DNA of 64,000 bases. Origin: Paracoccaceae bacterium. GTDB taxonomy: Bacteria; Pseudomonadota; Alphaproteobacteria; Rhodobacterales; Rhodobacteraceae. The notes under the pieces are model-generated. The model saw only the letters and a program-made list of their open reading frames with translations. It was not told the origin of the DNA and ran no database searches. Positions 36,114 through 46,700 of the stretch are shown piece after piece (position 1 is the first letter of the stretch; the number at the start of each line of letters is the position of its first letter). Location of the stretch: positions 1-64,000 of the forward strand of contig JAIXZY010000016.1 in assembly GCA_027489355.1 (NCBI GenBank). The letters are read 5' to 3'. Position numbers and translations under genes: made by a program.

Positions 36114-37970
36114 TCAGCGGGCGTCCTTCACCTCTTCGGTGGTCAGCACGCCGAACTCGTTGCCCCAGCTGTTCCGGATGTAGGTGCCGATCTCGGCGAT
36201 GTCGTTATCGCTGAGGCGGTCCTTGAAGGCGGGCATGTAGCCGAAGCCGTGGAGGATGACGCGGGCCACATGGGCGGGGTCGGCCAGCTTGGCATCCCCG
36301 GCCAGCACGGCCGCGTTGTCGCTGCGCCCGGCCGGACCGTGGCAGATCGCGCAGGTCTCGGCGTATTTCGGCGCGCCGAGGGCGACCACGTCCGAGACGT
36401 TCGACTCGTCTGTCACCGAGGCGTCCTCTTCCGCCGTGCCGCCGGCGGTCTTGCCGGTCGCGGGGTCGGTCCATTCCTCTTGCGCGCCGCCCGCCGCAGA
36501 GCCCGCGCCGGCGCGCACCTCTTCAAGCGTGGTTGAGGCGCGGGCCTGGCCCAAGCCCCCGCCGCTCGCGCCGTAGGTGAACCTCAGGATGGCGCCGGGA
36601 TTGTGCAGGACCGAGGTGTTCAGCCCCTCGCCAAACTTCTGCGCCGCCGAGCCGAACGCGTCGGTCGCAATGAACACGGTACGGTTGTCGGGGCCGAGGA
36701 TCACGTCCCGGTAGCGGTTCTGCGTGGACAGCCATGCGACGGGGGTGCCATCCGCCGTCTTGCCATCCGGCGAGAGGTGCTGGACGTAGAGCGTGCCGTG
36801 TTTCAGCGTCGGGATGAGAAGCGAGTTGTCCCACTCGGCAATCCCGTCGGCGCCTGCCTGGTAGAACAGGACGGAGGAGGGCGCGATCGTCGGGTCGCAG
36901 ATATAGCCGCAGATTTCGCCGATGGGGTAGTCGTCGGGGACCGTCCAGAAGGTGGCGATCGGATCGACCATCGGCCCGTCAAAGCTCGATTCCGGGAACT
37001 GCGGGATGCTGTCCGGCACCGGATCGACCGTGAGGTCGATGTTGGCGGGGGCCTCGCTCCAGTTGATGTAGGTGTAGGCCTTGTCGTCGATATGGCCGGC
37101 CACGCGCGGCCAGCCGTAGTTGCCGCCGGGCTGGATGATGTTCAGCTCGTCATCGGTGGCGGGGCCGTGCTCGGCCTCGTAAAGCGTTCCGTCCGGTCCG
37201 AAAGCAAGACCCTGCGGGTTGCGGTGCCCGTAGCTGAAGATGTGGCTGCGCACGCCGTCGATCTCCGGGTTGTCCTCGGGGATCGAGCCGTCGAGGTTCA
37301 GGCGCAGGATCTTTCCGGAATAGGTGTGCCAGTCCTGGGCCGCGACCTCGTCGGCGGTGGGCAGAACCTGCGCCAGGTTCGGACGGCGCTGGTTGCGGCC
37401 GAAATTCGCGCCCTGTTCGCCGATCGAATAGTAAAGCTTGCCGTCCGGCCCGAAGACCACGCGGCCGGCATTATGGTCGTTCCAGGCGGGCAGGCCGTCG
37501 ATCAGGATCTGCGGGTCCACCAACTGCTGCAGCTTGGCGTCGTAGGTGTAACGGACGATCCGGGCGGCGGGGTCGGGGGCGTCTGCGCTGCCGTTGTTCA
37601 CGGTGTAGCCGAGATAGACGAAGTCGTTGCCCGTGCCTTGCATCAGTTCGGGGTGAAAGGCCATGCCGAGCAGGCCCTCGTGCTGCGGGCCGGTGTAGAC
37701 GTCGGTCAGCGTCAGAAGCACCTGCTGCGCCCCGCTTTCCGGATCGACGCGCGTCACCTCGCCGCTGGTGCGTTCCGTCACCCAGATCAGACCATCCGGC
37801 CCCCAGCGCATGGCCCACGGGTTGCTGAGCCCGGTGGTCAGCACGCGCGAGGCGAACTTCGAAGAGTCGCCGTTTGCGATGTCCACGGGCGTGACCTGGG
37901 CGATCGCGGAGGGGGACCCGATCAGAAGGGCAAGCGCCAGCGCGCCAGGAAGCGTGGTGTTCGTGGTCAT
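36114..37970 (-). CDS. PQQ-dependent sugar (aldose) dehydrogenase-like beta-propeller fused to c-type cytochrome
   Basis: GLSNPWAMRWGPDGLIWVTERTSGEVTRVDP; C-terminal ETCAICHGPAGRSDNA haem motif; signal peptide. Confidence 0.87.
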   Translation of the reverse strand: MTTNTTLPGALALALLIGSPSAIAQVTPVDIANGDSSKFASRVLTTGLSNPWAMRWGPDGLIWVTERTSGEVTRVDPESGAQQVLLTLTDVYTGPQHEGLLGMAFHPELMQGTGNDFVYLGYTVNNGSADAPDPAARIVRYTYDAKLQQLVDPQILIDGLPAWNDHNAGRVVFGPDGKLYYSIGEQGANFGRNQRRPNLAQVLPTADEVAAQDWHTYSGKILRLNLDGSIPEDNPEIDGVRSHIFSYGHRNPQGLAFGPDGTLYEAEHGPATDDELNIIQPGGNYGWPRVAGHIDDKAYTYINWSEAPANIDLTVDPVPDSIPQFPESSFDGPMVDPIATFWTVPDDYPIGEICGYICDPTIAPSSVLFYQAGADGIAEWDNSLLIPTLKHGTLYVQHLSPDGKTADGTPVAWLSTQNRYRDVILGPDNRTVFIATDAFGSAAQKFGEGLNTSVLHNPGAILRFTYGASGGGLGQARASTTLEEVRAGAGSAAGGAQEEWTDPATGKTAGGTAEEDASVTDESNVSDVVALGAPKYAETCAICHGPAGRSDNAAVLAGDAKLADPAHVARVILHGFGYMPAFKDRLSDNDIAEIGTYIRNSWGNEFGVLTTEEVKDAR

Positions 37971-38166
37971 GTCGTTCCGTCCTGTCCTGCAACACATTCC
38001 GCAAGACCGACGTCCCGCGACGGAAGAGGAAACCCCGGACCTCCGGCAAGAGTTCCCGTCCCGACGCATTCCACCGGGCAGCGCCGCGCAGGATACCCCC
38101 CTCGCGGCTTGAGTTTGCCGTCGGGGCCACATACACCTTCAGGGGACCAAGGAAGGACCGCACCCC

Positions 38167-39201
38167 ATGCGCATTCATCAGGATCTGGCCGACACGATCG
38201 GGAACACGCCGCTTCTGAAGCTGAAGAAAGCTTCGGAAATGACCGGCTGCACCATCCTCGGCAAGGCCGAGTTCATGAACCCCGGCCAGTCGGTCAAGGA
38301 CCGGGCGGCGCTGTACATCATCAAGGATGCCGTGGCGAAGGGCCTGCTGAAACCGGGCGGGACCATCGTGGAGGGTACCGCCGGCAACACCGGGATCGGT
38401 CTGGCCCTTGTGGGCGCCAGCATGGGGTTCCGCACGGTGATCGTGATCCCGGAAACGCAGAGCCAGGAAAAGAAGGACATGCTGCGGCTTGCGGGCGCGG
38501 AACTGGTGCAGGTTCCGGCGGCGCCTTACCGCAACCCCAACAACTATGTCCGCTATTCCGGCCGCCTGGCCGAGGCCCTGGCCAAGACCGAACCGAACGG
38601 CGCGATCTGGGCCAACCAGTTCGACAACGTGGCGAACCGTCAGGCGCATATCGAGACGACGGGGCCGGAAATCTGGGAGGAGACCGGTGGAAAGGTCGAC
38701 GGCTTCATCTGTGCCGTGGGTTCGGGCGGAACCCTGGCGGGCGTCGGCATGGCGTTGCAGCCCAAGGGCGTGAAGATCGGTCTGGCTGACCCCGAGGGCG
38801 CGGCGCTGCATTCCTTCTACACGACCGGCAAGCTGGATAGTCCCGGCACCTCGATCACCGAGGGGATCGGGCAGGGCCGGATAACGGCCAACCTGGAAGG
38901 CTTCACCCCCGACTTCAGCTATCGCATCCCGGATTCCGAGGCGCTGCCGATCATCTTCGATCTTCTGACGGACGAGGGGCTGTGCATGGGCGGCTCGACC
39001 GGGATCAACATCGCCGGCGCGATCCGCATGGCGCGCGAGATGGGGCCGGGCAAGACCATCGTCACGATCCTTTGCGACTATGGCAGCCGCTATCAGTCCA
39101 AGATCTACAACCCGACCTTCCTGCGTGAGAAGGGGTTGCCGGTCCCGGAATGGCTTGACCGTCCCGCGCGGCCCATTCCGCCGGTCTACGAGGACGCATG
39201 A
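38167..39201 (+). CDS. cysK: Cysteine synthase A
   Basis: DTIGNTPLLKLKKASE, NPGQSVKDRAALYIIKDA, GTAGNTGIGLALVG. Confidence 0.9.
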   Translation: MRIHQDLADTIGNTPLLKLKKASEMTGCTILGKAEFMNPGQSVKDRAALYIIKDAVAKGLLKPGGTIVEGTAGNTGIGLALVGASMGFRTVIVIPETQSQEKKDMLRLAGAELVQVPAAPYRNPNNYVRYSGRLAEALAKTEPNGAIWANQFDNVANRQAHIETTGPEIWEETGGKVDGFICAVGSGGTLAGVGMALQPKGVKIGLADPEGAALHSFYTTGKLDSPGTSITEGIGQGRITANLEGFTPDFSYRIPDSEALPIIFDLLTDEGLCMGGSTGINIAGAIRMAREMGPGKTIVTILCDYGSRYQSKIYNPTFLREKGLPVPEWLDRPARPIPPVYEDA

Positions 39202-41642
39202 GGCGGCTTCTCCTCTGGCTATGCCTGGTGCTGGCGCTGGCGGCAGCGCCAGTGGTGGCACAGAACCAGACGGGGACCGCGACCGAAGAGCCGGCGGCCG
39301 ACGGCGCCGATCTGGACTATGCACTGTGGGAGCGGATGGCCGAGCGGGCCGAGGCCGAGATCGGCAACCGCTACACCTCGACCGACCGGCTGGAAGAGAT
39401 CCGGGCGCAGCTGGCCAAGTGGCGGGCGGCACTGCTGAACGCACAAAGCGCCAATTCCGCCCGCATCGCCACGTTGCGCCAGCAGATCGAGGCGCTTGGC
39501 CCGGCCCCCGCTGAAGGCGAGACCGAGGCGGACGAGATTTCGGCCCGCCGGCAGGAGCTGGCAAGCCAGCTGGTCAAGCTGCAAGCCCCCGGAATCGCGG
39601 CCGAAGAGGCCTATCGCCGGGCCGACGGGCTGATCGCCGAGATCGACCGGACCTTGCGGGAACGTCAGGCGGACCAGCTTCTGCAGCTTTGGCCCTCGCC
39701 CTTGAACCCCGGCAACTGGCCTGAGGCGGCCATCGGTTTTGCCGACACGGTGCAGCGGCTGTGGGACGAGACGGCCGAATCCTGGGATGATCCTAAGGCC
39801 AGGGGCGAGCTGTTCGACAACCTGCCGCTGATCCTGGTGCTGCTGGTCGTGGCGCTGGCGCTGGTGGTCTATGTCCGGCGCTGGGTCGAGGTCTTCACCG
39901 AACGGCTGCAGGCAGGTGCCTCGGTGCGGGGCCGGCATTTCTGGGCGCTGATCGCCTCGCTGGGCGGGATTGTCCTGCCTGTGCTGGGCGTGGTGGCGCT
40001 GTCCACGGCTCTGGTGGCAAGCGGGATGCTGGGCGAGGTCGGCGCGCGTATCGTCGTGGACCTGCCATTGGCGGGGCTTGTCGTCTTTACTGCGGCCTGG
40101 CTGGGCGCAAGGGCCTTCCCGCGCGTGCAGGGCGACGAGGCGGTGCTTCCCCTGCCGCCGGAACGCCGGGCCGAGGGCCGCTTCCTGTCGGTGGTGATGG
40201 GCCTGGTGATCGCCGCGGACATGTTGCGCGGCGCGGCGATGGACGCGCAGGCTTATTCCGATGCGACAACGGCGGTCATGTCCTTCCCGATCCTGCTGAC
40301 GGGGGGGCTTGTGCTGATGCGCCTGGGTCGCACCCTTCGCAAGACCCAAGAGGCGGACGAGAAGGCACCGAGCTATTCGCTGCGGCTGATCCAGCTGCTG
40401 GCGCGCGGGCTGACGGTGCTTGGCATTCTGGGGCCGGTCCTGGCGGGCTTCGGCTATGTCCAGGCAGCCGAGGCGGTGATCTACCCCGCCATGATGTCCT
40501 TTGCGCTGGTGACTCTGATCTTCATCCTGCAACGCCTGATCGGCGATGCCTGGGCGCTGATCACACGGTCCGAGGAGACCGCCCGCGACGCGCTGGTGCC
40601 GGTCCTGGCCGGGTTCTTCCTGGCCATAGCCTCGCTTCCGGTGCTGGCGCTGATCTGGGGCGCGCGTTTTTCGGACCTGACCGAGATCTGGACCCGGTTC
40701 ACCGAGGGTTTCCAGCTGGGCAGCACGCGCATCTCGCCGTCGAATTTCATGGTCTTCGCCGGGGTCTTCGTCATCGGCTACATGCTGACGCGGCTGTTCC
40801 AGGGGGCGCTGCGCACCACGATCCTGCCCAAGACCCGGATGGACCAGGGCGGTCAGACGGCGCTGGTGGCCGGGATCGGCTATGTCGGCATCTTCCTTGC
40901 GGCGCTCATCGCGATCAACGCCGCTGGGCTGGATCTGTCGGGCCTCGCGATCGTTGCCGGTGCGCTGTCCGTCGGTATCGGTTTCGGCCTGCAGAACATC
41001 GTCTCCAACTTCATCTCGGGGATCATCCTTCTCATCGAGCGCCCGGTCAGCGAGGGCGACTGGATCGAGGTCGGCGGGGTGCAGGGCAAGGTCCGCGCGA
41101 TCTCGGTCCGGTCCACGCGGATCGAGACCTTCGACCGCAACGATGTGATCGTGCCGAATGCCGACCTGATCACCGGCCGGGTGACGAACTGGACCCGGTT
41201 CAACCTGTCGGGCCGGATCATCATCCCGGTGGCGGTCGCGCTGGGGTCGGACACGCGGAAGGTGGAAAAGCTGCTGCGCGAGATCGCCGAAGAGCAGCCG
41301 CTTGCCATCCTGAATCCGCCGCCCGTGGTGGCATTCATGGGCTACACGGCGACGCAGCTGAATTTCGAGATCCGGGTCATCCTGCGCGATGTCAACTTCA
41401 GCGTCCAGGTGCGCAGCGACATGAACCATCGCATCCTGCAGCGGCTGGGCGAGGAGGGCATTCCGATCGTCCCGCCCCCCGCCGCTCCAGCCGCACCGGA
41501 TCCGAACAAGGCGGCGGACGCGGTGCTGGCGCTGGCCGCGCTGGTCGAGCAGGACCACGGCCAGAAGGAGAAGCCCCAGGCAGCGCGGCGGAAGGCCGGA
41601 CATCCTGGGCCGACACCAGATGTGAAAGGGGCAGAACGGTGA
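39198..41642 (+). CDS. DUF3772/MscS-family mechanosensitive ion channel
   Basis: Signal peptide, coiled region, multiple TMs, AGALSVGIGFGLQNIVSNFISGIILLIERPVSEGDWIEVGGVQGKV. Confidence 0.9.
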   Translation: MRRLLLWLCLVLALAAAPVVAQNQTGTATEEPAADGADLDYALWERMAERAEAEIGNRYTSTDRLEEIRAQLAKWRAALLNAQSANSARIATLRQQIEALGPAPAEGETEADEISARRQELASQLVKLQAPGIAAEEAYRRADGLIAEIDRTLRERQADQLLQLWPSPLNPGNWPEAAIGFADTVQRLWDETAESWDDPKARGELFDNLPLILVLLVVALALVVYVRRWVEVFTERLQAGASVRGRHFWALIASLGGIVLPVLGVVALSTALVASGMLGEVGARIVVDLPLAGLVVFTAAWLGARAFPRVQGDEAVLPLPPERRAEGRFLSVVMGLVIAADMLRGAAMDAQAYSDATTAVMSFPILLTGGLVLMRLGRTLRKTQEADEKAPSYSLRLIQLLARGLTVLGILGPVLAGFGYVQAAEAVIYPAMMSFALVTLIFILQRLIGDAWALITRSEETARDALVPVLAGFFLAIASLPVLALIWGARFSDLTEIWTRFTEGFQLGSTRISPSNFMVFAGVFVIGYMLTRLFQGALRTTILPKTRMDQGGQTALVAGIGYVGIFLAALIAINAAGLDLSGLAIVAGALSVGIGFGLQNIVSNFISGIILLIERPVSEGDWIEVGGVQGKVRAISVRSTRIETFDRNDVIVPNADLITGRVTNWTRFNLSGRIIIPVAVALGSDTRKVEKLLREIAEEQPLAILNPPPVVAFMGYTATQLNFEIRVILRDVNFSVQVRSDMNHRILQRLGEEGIPIVPPPAAPAAPDPNKAADAVLALAALVEQDHGQKEKPQAARRKAGHPGPTPDVKGAER

Positions 41643-42352
41643 CCGAGCTACTCTTCCGAGATGATGCCTACCAGACCGCCGCCGACTGCCGGATCATCGG
41701 GCACACCGGCGAAGGCGGCATCCTTGTCGACCGCTCGGTCTTCTACGCCACCGGAGGCGGACAACCCGGCGACAGCGGGATGCTCGACTGGGGTGGGGCG
41801 CGGGTGCCGATCGCGACGGCGCTGAAGGTCGAAGGCGGCATCGCGCTGGTCCCGGCCGAGCCGGTTGCCATGCCCCCCATAGGCGCGCCCGCGCGGCAGC
41901 TGATCGACTGGACCCGACGGCATCGCCACATGCGCGTCCACACCGCGCTGCATCTTCTGTCGGTGGTGATCCCGCTGCCGGTCACGGGGGGCCAGATCGC
42001 GGCCGACCGGGGGCGACTGGACTTTGACATGCCCGAGCCGCCTGGCGACGTGGCCGCGTTGGAAAAGGCACTGAACAGCCTGATCGCCCGCGATCTGACG
42101 GTCACCGACGACTGGATCACCGACGACGAGCTTCTTGCGAACCCGGGTCTGGTCAAGACCATGTCGGTTCGTCCGCCGATGGGGCAGGGGCGGGTGCGAC
42201 TGGTGCGGATCATGGATGGGGCGACGCAGGTGGACCTGCAACCCTGCGGCGGCACCCATGTCCGCCACAGCTCCGAGATCGGCCGCGTCGAGATCGGAAA
42301 GGTCGAGAACAAGGGCCGCCAGAACCGCAGGGTGACGATCACGCTCGCCTGA
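41639..42352 (+). CDS. Alanyl-tRNA editing protein (AlaX type)
   Basis: HMRVHTALHLLSVV (HxxxH) and QPCGGTHVRHSSEIG. Confidence 0.9.
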   Translation: MTELLFRDDAYQTAADCRIIGHTGEGGILVDRSVFYATGGGQPGDSGMLDWGGARVPIATALKVEGGIALVPAEPVAMPPIGAPARQLIDWTRRHRHMRVHTALHLLSVVIPLPVTGGQIAADRGRLDFDMPEPPGDVAALEKALNSLIARDLTVTDDWITDDELLANPGLVKTMSVRPPMGQGRVRLVRIMDGATQVDLQPCGGTHVRHSSEIGRVEIGKVENKGRQNRRVTITLA

Positions 42353-42421
42353 GGTGTTTTCGCGTGCGCGCGCAGATATGCCCTTGAACAGTCCGGGGAA
42401 GCCGGGGTATCAGCGCGCGAC

Positions 42422-42511
42422 GGACAGTTGGCCGAGTGGTCGAAGGCGCACGCCTGGAAAGTGTGTAGGCGGGGAACCGTCTCGAGGGTTCGAATCCCTC
42501 ACTGTCCGCCA
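42422..42511 (+). tRNA. tRNA-Ser(GGA), attachment site of the island
   Basis: ggacagttggccgagtggtcgaaggcgcacgcctggaaagtg...gggttcgaatccctcactgtccgcca; anticodon GGA. Confidence 0.95.
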
Positions 42512-42512
42512 T
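42497..42512. repeat. attL: direct repeat CCTCACTGTCCGCCAT in tRNA 3' end
   Basis: Identical 16-mer at 62335-62350. Confidence 0.88.
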
Positions 42513-42999
42513 TATCATTGAAATAATTGAGATATTTGGCTCTGTTCGTCGTGGGCACTAGATAGGCACTAAAGGTGCTGGCGCTGGGAATGTCTTCTTT
42601 GGTGGGTGGGGTGGTCGGGGGTGTGGCAGGCTGTCGCACTTATCTTAGGCATGGGCTTGGGCCGCTGCGGGACGTACCGATCCGCCGTCAGCCAGACGAC
42701 AATTCTCTGCAAAGGTCGGTGGCGCGCGCTGGGTGCGCTGTGGACGTGCACTCGACACAGCCTTTGGGCAGGGGTCGCGCCGGGCTTGGACGCCCTGCCG
42801 TCCAGCGTCCACGTCCAGCGTAGGGCCGTCCCCACCCACCCCCCGGCCTGCCCCGCGACGACGGTCAGTTCACATCCACCCGGCGCGCACAAAGCGGCGT
42901 TGTCGCGATCTCGCTTGTCTGCTTTGTCAAACAAGCATAAGCGATCCCGATCAATTGCCACCGCCTTGCCTTTAGCGCAGTCTCACCTGCTGCAGACGT

Positions 43000-43409
43000 C
43001 TCTGACAAAGCAAGCGGCCGACACCAAACAGCGCCGCATCCACCGCGTGCCGATCTCGCATGAGGCCGTTGCCCTTATCCGGCTGCGTCGGGATATCGTG
43101 CCCACGGGCGGCCCGTTCCTTTTCTAGGGCGATGTACCGGACCAGCCTGCCGGCCATCCCAAGCGCTTTTGTAAGAAGACGCAGAAGGAGGCCCAGATCG
43201 CTGATGTCCGCATCCGCGACCTGCGCTACACCTTCGCCTCCCTGCTGGTCTCCCGCGGCCCATCTTTGGGAATGATCGGCCGCCCCCTCGGCAACACCCA
43301 GATCGGCACCACACAGCGCTACGCCCACCTGATCCACGCGCCGCTTCGTGCCGGGGTTAATGCCGTTGGAGAAATGCCGAAGCCGCGCTTGCGGGTGGTG
43401 GGGGAATAG
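43000..43409 (+). pseudogene. Remnant of a second tyrosine integrase (C-terminal part) with in-frame TAG
   Basis: TKQAADTKQRRIHRVPISHEAVALIRLRRDIVPTGGPFLF*GDVPDQPAGHPKRFCKKTQKEAQIADVRIRDLRYTFASLLVSRGPSLGMIGRPLGNTQIGTTQRYAHLIHAPLRAGVNAVGEMPKPRLRVVGE*; stop at 43125-43127 in the same frame. Confidence 0.78.
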
Positions 43410-43526
43410 TAGCGCAGGGGCGAGAAGTTTGCCAAAACGGCCCCGAATTCGGGGCTATAAGGCGTTGTAGGAAGGGGCACTTCAGGCTAGCGTTGTGATA
43501 GGTTGCTATCAGGGGGCAGTCAGCCG

Positions 43527-43727
43527 ATGGCAGGTCAGTCAAGTTCAAGGCCACAAAAGGCAGCAGACGGAGAAAAGAGGCAGATGCTTCTTCATCTGGA
43601 AGCCAATGTAATCAAAAGCTTGAAAAAGGCCGCGGTTGATCGTGAATCGTCTGCTTCGGCCATTGCTAACGAGGCCATAACCGAGTGGCTGAAAAAAATG
43701 AATTTGGCAGATATAGGGCCGCGGTGA
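43527..43727 (+). CDS. Small CopG/ribbon-helix-helix-like protein upstream of defence operon
   Basis: MAGQSSSRPQKAADGEKRQMLLHLEANVIKSLKKAAVDRESSASAIANEAITEWLKKMN. Confidence 0.6.
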   Translation: MAGQSSSRPQKAADGEKRQMLLHLEANVIKSLKKAAVDRESSASAIANEAITEWLKKMNLADIGPR

Positions 43728-43753
43728 GTGAAAAGAATAGGATAGGCTAGGGA

Positions 43754-46700
43754 ATGTCGCTTCCAACCATATTTGATGTTTGTGTTCCTCGCGATGATGT
43801 GGCCAATGGGTCCGTCACAGAAAGTGACTATGCTGCGAACCTTGCCAATGTCTTGAACCGAACAGCGCCGCCGGATTACGTGGACGCCCCCACCTTTTTC
43901 ACAAATACTTTTCCCACTGAGGGCTTACGTGAGCTTCTGGCAAACGTTTGCGGAAGGCTTTCCGGGCGCGGCGACAGCGTCTCGTCCGTTTTCCGTCTCG
44001 ACACATCATATGGTGGCGGAAAAACACATGGTCTGATCGCTTTGATTCATGCCGCGAACGGCATGCAAGGTGTGACCAATACGGCAGAATTCCTTGATCC
44101 GACGCTAGTTCCTGTCGGAAAGGTTAGAATTGCGGCTTTCGATGGTGAGAATGCTGACCCGTCGAATGGGCGACCGATGGGCGATGGGGTTCGCGCGCAC
44201 ACACCTTGGGGCGAGATCGCCTATCAACTTGCAGGCCTCGATGGTTACCGGGTTGTGCAGAGATCGGATGAAGATCGTGTCGCGCCTGGTGCCGACACGC
44301 TGAAGGAGCTGTTTGGCGGTGAGTCGGTTCTGATCGTTCTGGATGAACTCGGCGAATACCTCCGACGCGTCCAAGGCATGGGTGGCCGTGATCAGTTGAC
44401 AGCCTTCTTGAAGGCTCTGCTTACGGCGATCGAGAGCTCGCCGAGAGCCGCAATCGTCTACACCTTGGCCGTCCGGTCGGATGGCAAGGGGATCGACGCA
44501 TTCGCCGACGAAAACGAGTTCCTTTCGCGGGCCATGGCCGAACTTGAAAGCGTGTCTGGACGAAAGGCAACGAACCTCAACCCGACCAAGGACGATGAAA
44601 CCGCTAAGGTTATTCGTCGTCGTCTGTTCGCCAAGATCGACGAAGCGAAGGCCGCCGAGCTGATCGATGCCTATCGTGTTCTGTGGGCCAATAACCGCGA
44701 CAGCCTCTCAGAAGATGCGCGGCGGTCAACGACGGCGGCAGAGTTTGCAGATACCTTCCCGTTCCACCCGGACGTCCTCGACACATTGACTGGCAAGACC
44801 TCTACACTCGGCGGTTTCCAGCGTGTTCGGGGCATGTTGCGGATTCTCGCGAAGACTGTGGCGTCCGTGTGGGCAACTCGCCCTGCAGATGCCTTTGCCA
44901 TTCATCTTCATCACGTCGATCTGGGTTCAGAAGCCATAAGACGAGAGTTCACCACCCGTTTGCAGCAGGGCGCCTACGTTCCAGCAATTCTGAACGATAT
45001 TGCCGGCACGACTGAAAAGCCTGCATTGGCACAGGAACTCGATGCCAAGCATTACAAGGGGCTGCTGCCTTACAGCACATACACCGCGCGGACCATCTTC
45101 ATTCACACCCTTGCGTTCAACAACGATCTCAAGGGTTTGGCGCCGGATCATTTGAGATATTCGATCCTGAACCCGGCTTCCGATCTGTCGTTCATCGACG
45201 ACGCTCGCACGAAGTTCAGGGCAGACTCTGCCTATCTGGACGACCGGCCCTCGGCTCCGTTGCGCTTCAACGCTGAGGCCAATCTCACGCAGGTAATCGG
45301 CCGAGAAGAGAAGAACATCGATCCCGGTGAAGCCCGGTCGCAGCTCGCAGATCGGATTAGGTCGATCTTCGGCGGCCAATCCTTCGACCTCGTGCCCTTC
45401 CCGGGCGGTCCCTGGGACGTTCCGGACGATGTTTCCGACGGGAAGCCTCGTTTGGTTCTGCTGTCCCACGATGCTCTCGAAATTGGCCCAGACCTTCGCG
45501 AAGTGCCCGAGATCATTGGTCGGATGTTCGAGCGAAAGGGAACGGACGGCAACGGTTTGAGGTCGCTTCGGAACAATCTGGTCTTTGCGGTTGCCGATGA
45601 GACCAAGGTTAACGAGATGAAGCGCGCCATTGTGCGCCGCCTCGCGCTTCAAGAACTGAAGCGGCCCGATCGGCTGCGTGAGCTAGCAGAGCATCAGCAG
45701 GCCAAGGTTCTGGAACTCGAGAAGAAGTCTGAAACCGAAGCCGCCATAGCGATCCAGCAATGCTATCGGCATGTTCTTTATCCTTCGCGCACGTCTCTTG
45801 GCGGCGCAGGAACCATTCAGCTCGCGCATGCCGTGATCGACATCCAGAACGCGTCCGAGCGGCCGGGGTCTGGCCAGCTTCAGATTGTTCGGCAGCTGCA
45901 AAGCCACAACAAAGTTCGCGATGCTTCTGATGCGCCCGACGCTCCGTCCTACATTCGCGATCGGACGCCGCTGAAAAAGGGGCAGATCAGCTCCCGCGAC
46001 CTTCGCGATGAGTTCCGACGTGACCCGTCCCTGTCGATCCTCTTGTCTGATGATGTGTTCATCAAGGCGGTGCGCAAAGGGATCGAGGAGGGCGTCTACG
46101 TCTACAAGCGCGGCGATCTTTTGGCTGGGCCGGGTGATCCGATCCCGACGATCAAGATCGACGAAGAGACCATGATCTTCACGATGGAATTCGCGAAGAA
46201 CAAAGGTATCTGGCCGCACCCGGCACCTGCACCGGCGGCGCAACCTGCGGCGGTCGGGGGTGGTGCGGCGGTTGTGACCGGGCCAACGCCGACAGGAGGT
46301 GGTGACTTCCCGCCGGTAGGGCCTTCGCCCGCGACCGGGGCGGGAGAGCGGCCGCAGACCCAGCTTGCAGGGGCGAAGGTAATCACGGCCGAGGGCGTCC
46401 TGAAAGAAGCCCTTCGCCGCGTGATCGAACAGGCCAAGACCGCCAAGCTGGACAAGGTCGATCGCATCGTGATCCGGCTGTTCGAATATGGCGATGCCTT
46501 CAAGCTGGTGCCGATCGCGAACACGGTCGCCGGGGCAAAGCGGGGCGTGCGGCTTGAGGGCAGCTTCATGACCGCCCAGGACAGCACCTTCGAGTTCGAA
46601 TTCGATGGTACGGCGCAGGATGCGTCGACCATGAAGGACTATCTCGAACCCCAATTCCGCGCAGCGAAAGAGACCGATCTGAAGGCCAGTATTTCGTTTG

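Noticed and set aside
39219-41603. 794-aa minus-strand ORF
   Set aside because: Mirror of the MscS-like gene; no recognisable motif
42572-43000. ORFs between attL and the integrase remnant (e.g. 42569-42961 minus, 42575-42823 plus)
   Set aside because: No recognisable domain, mutually overlapping in several frames; most likely decayed island DNA
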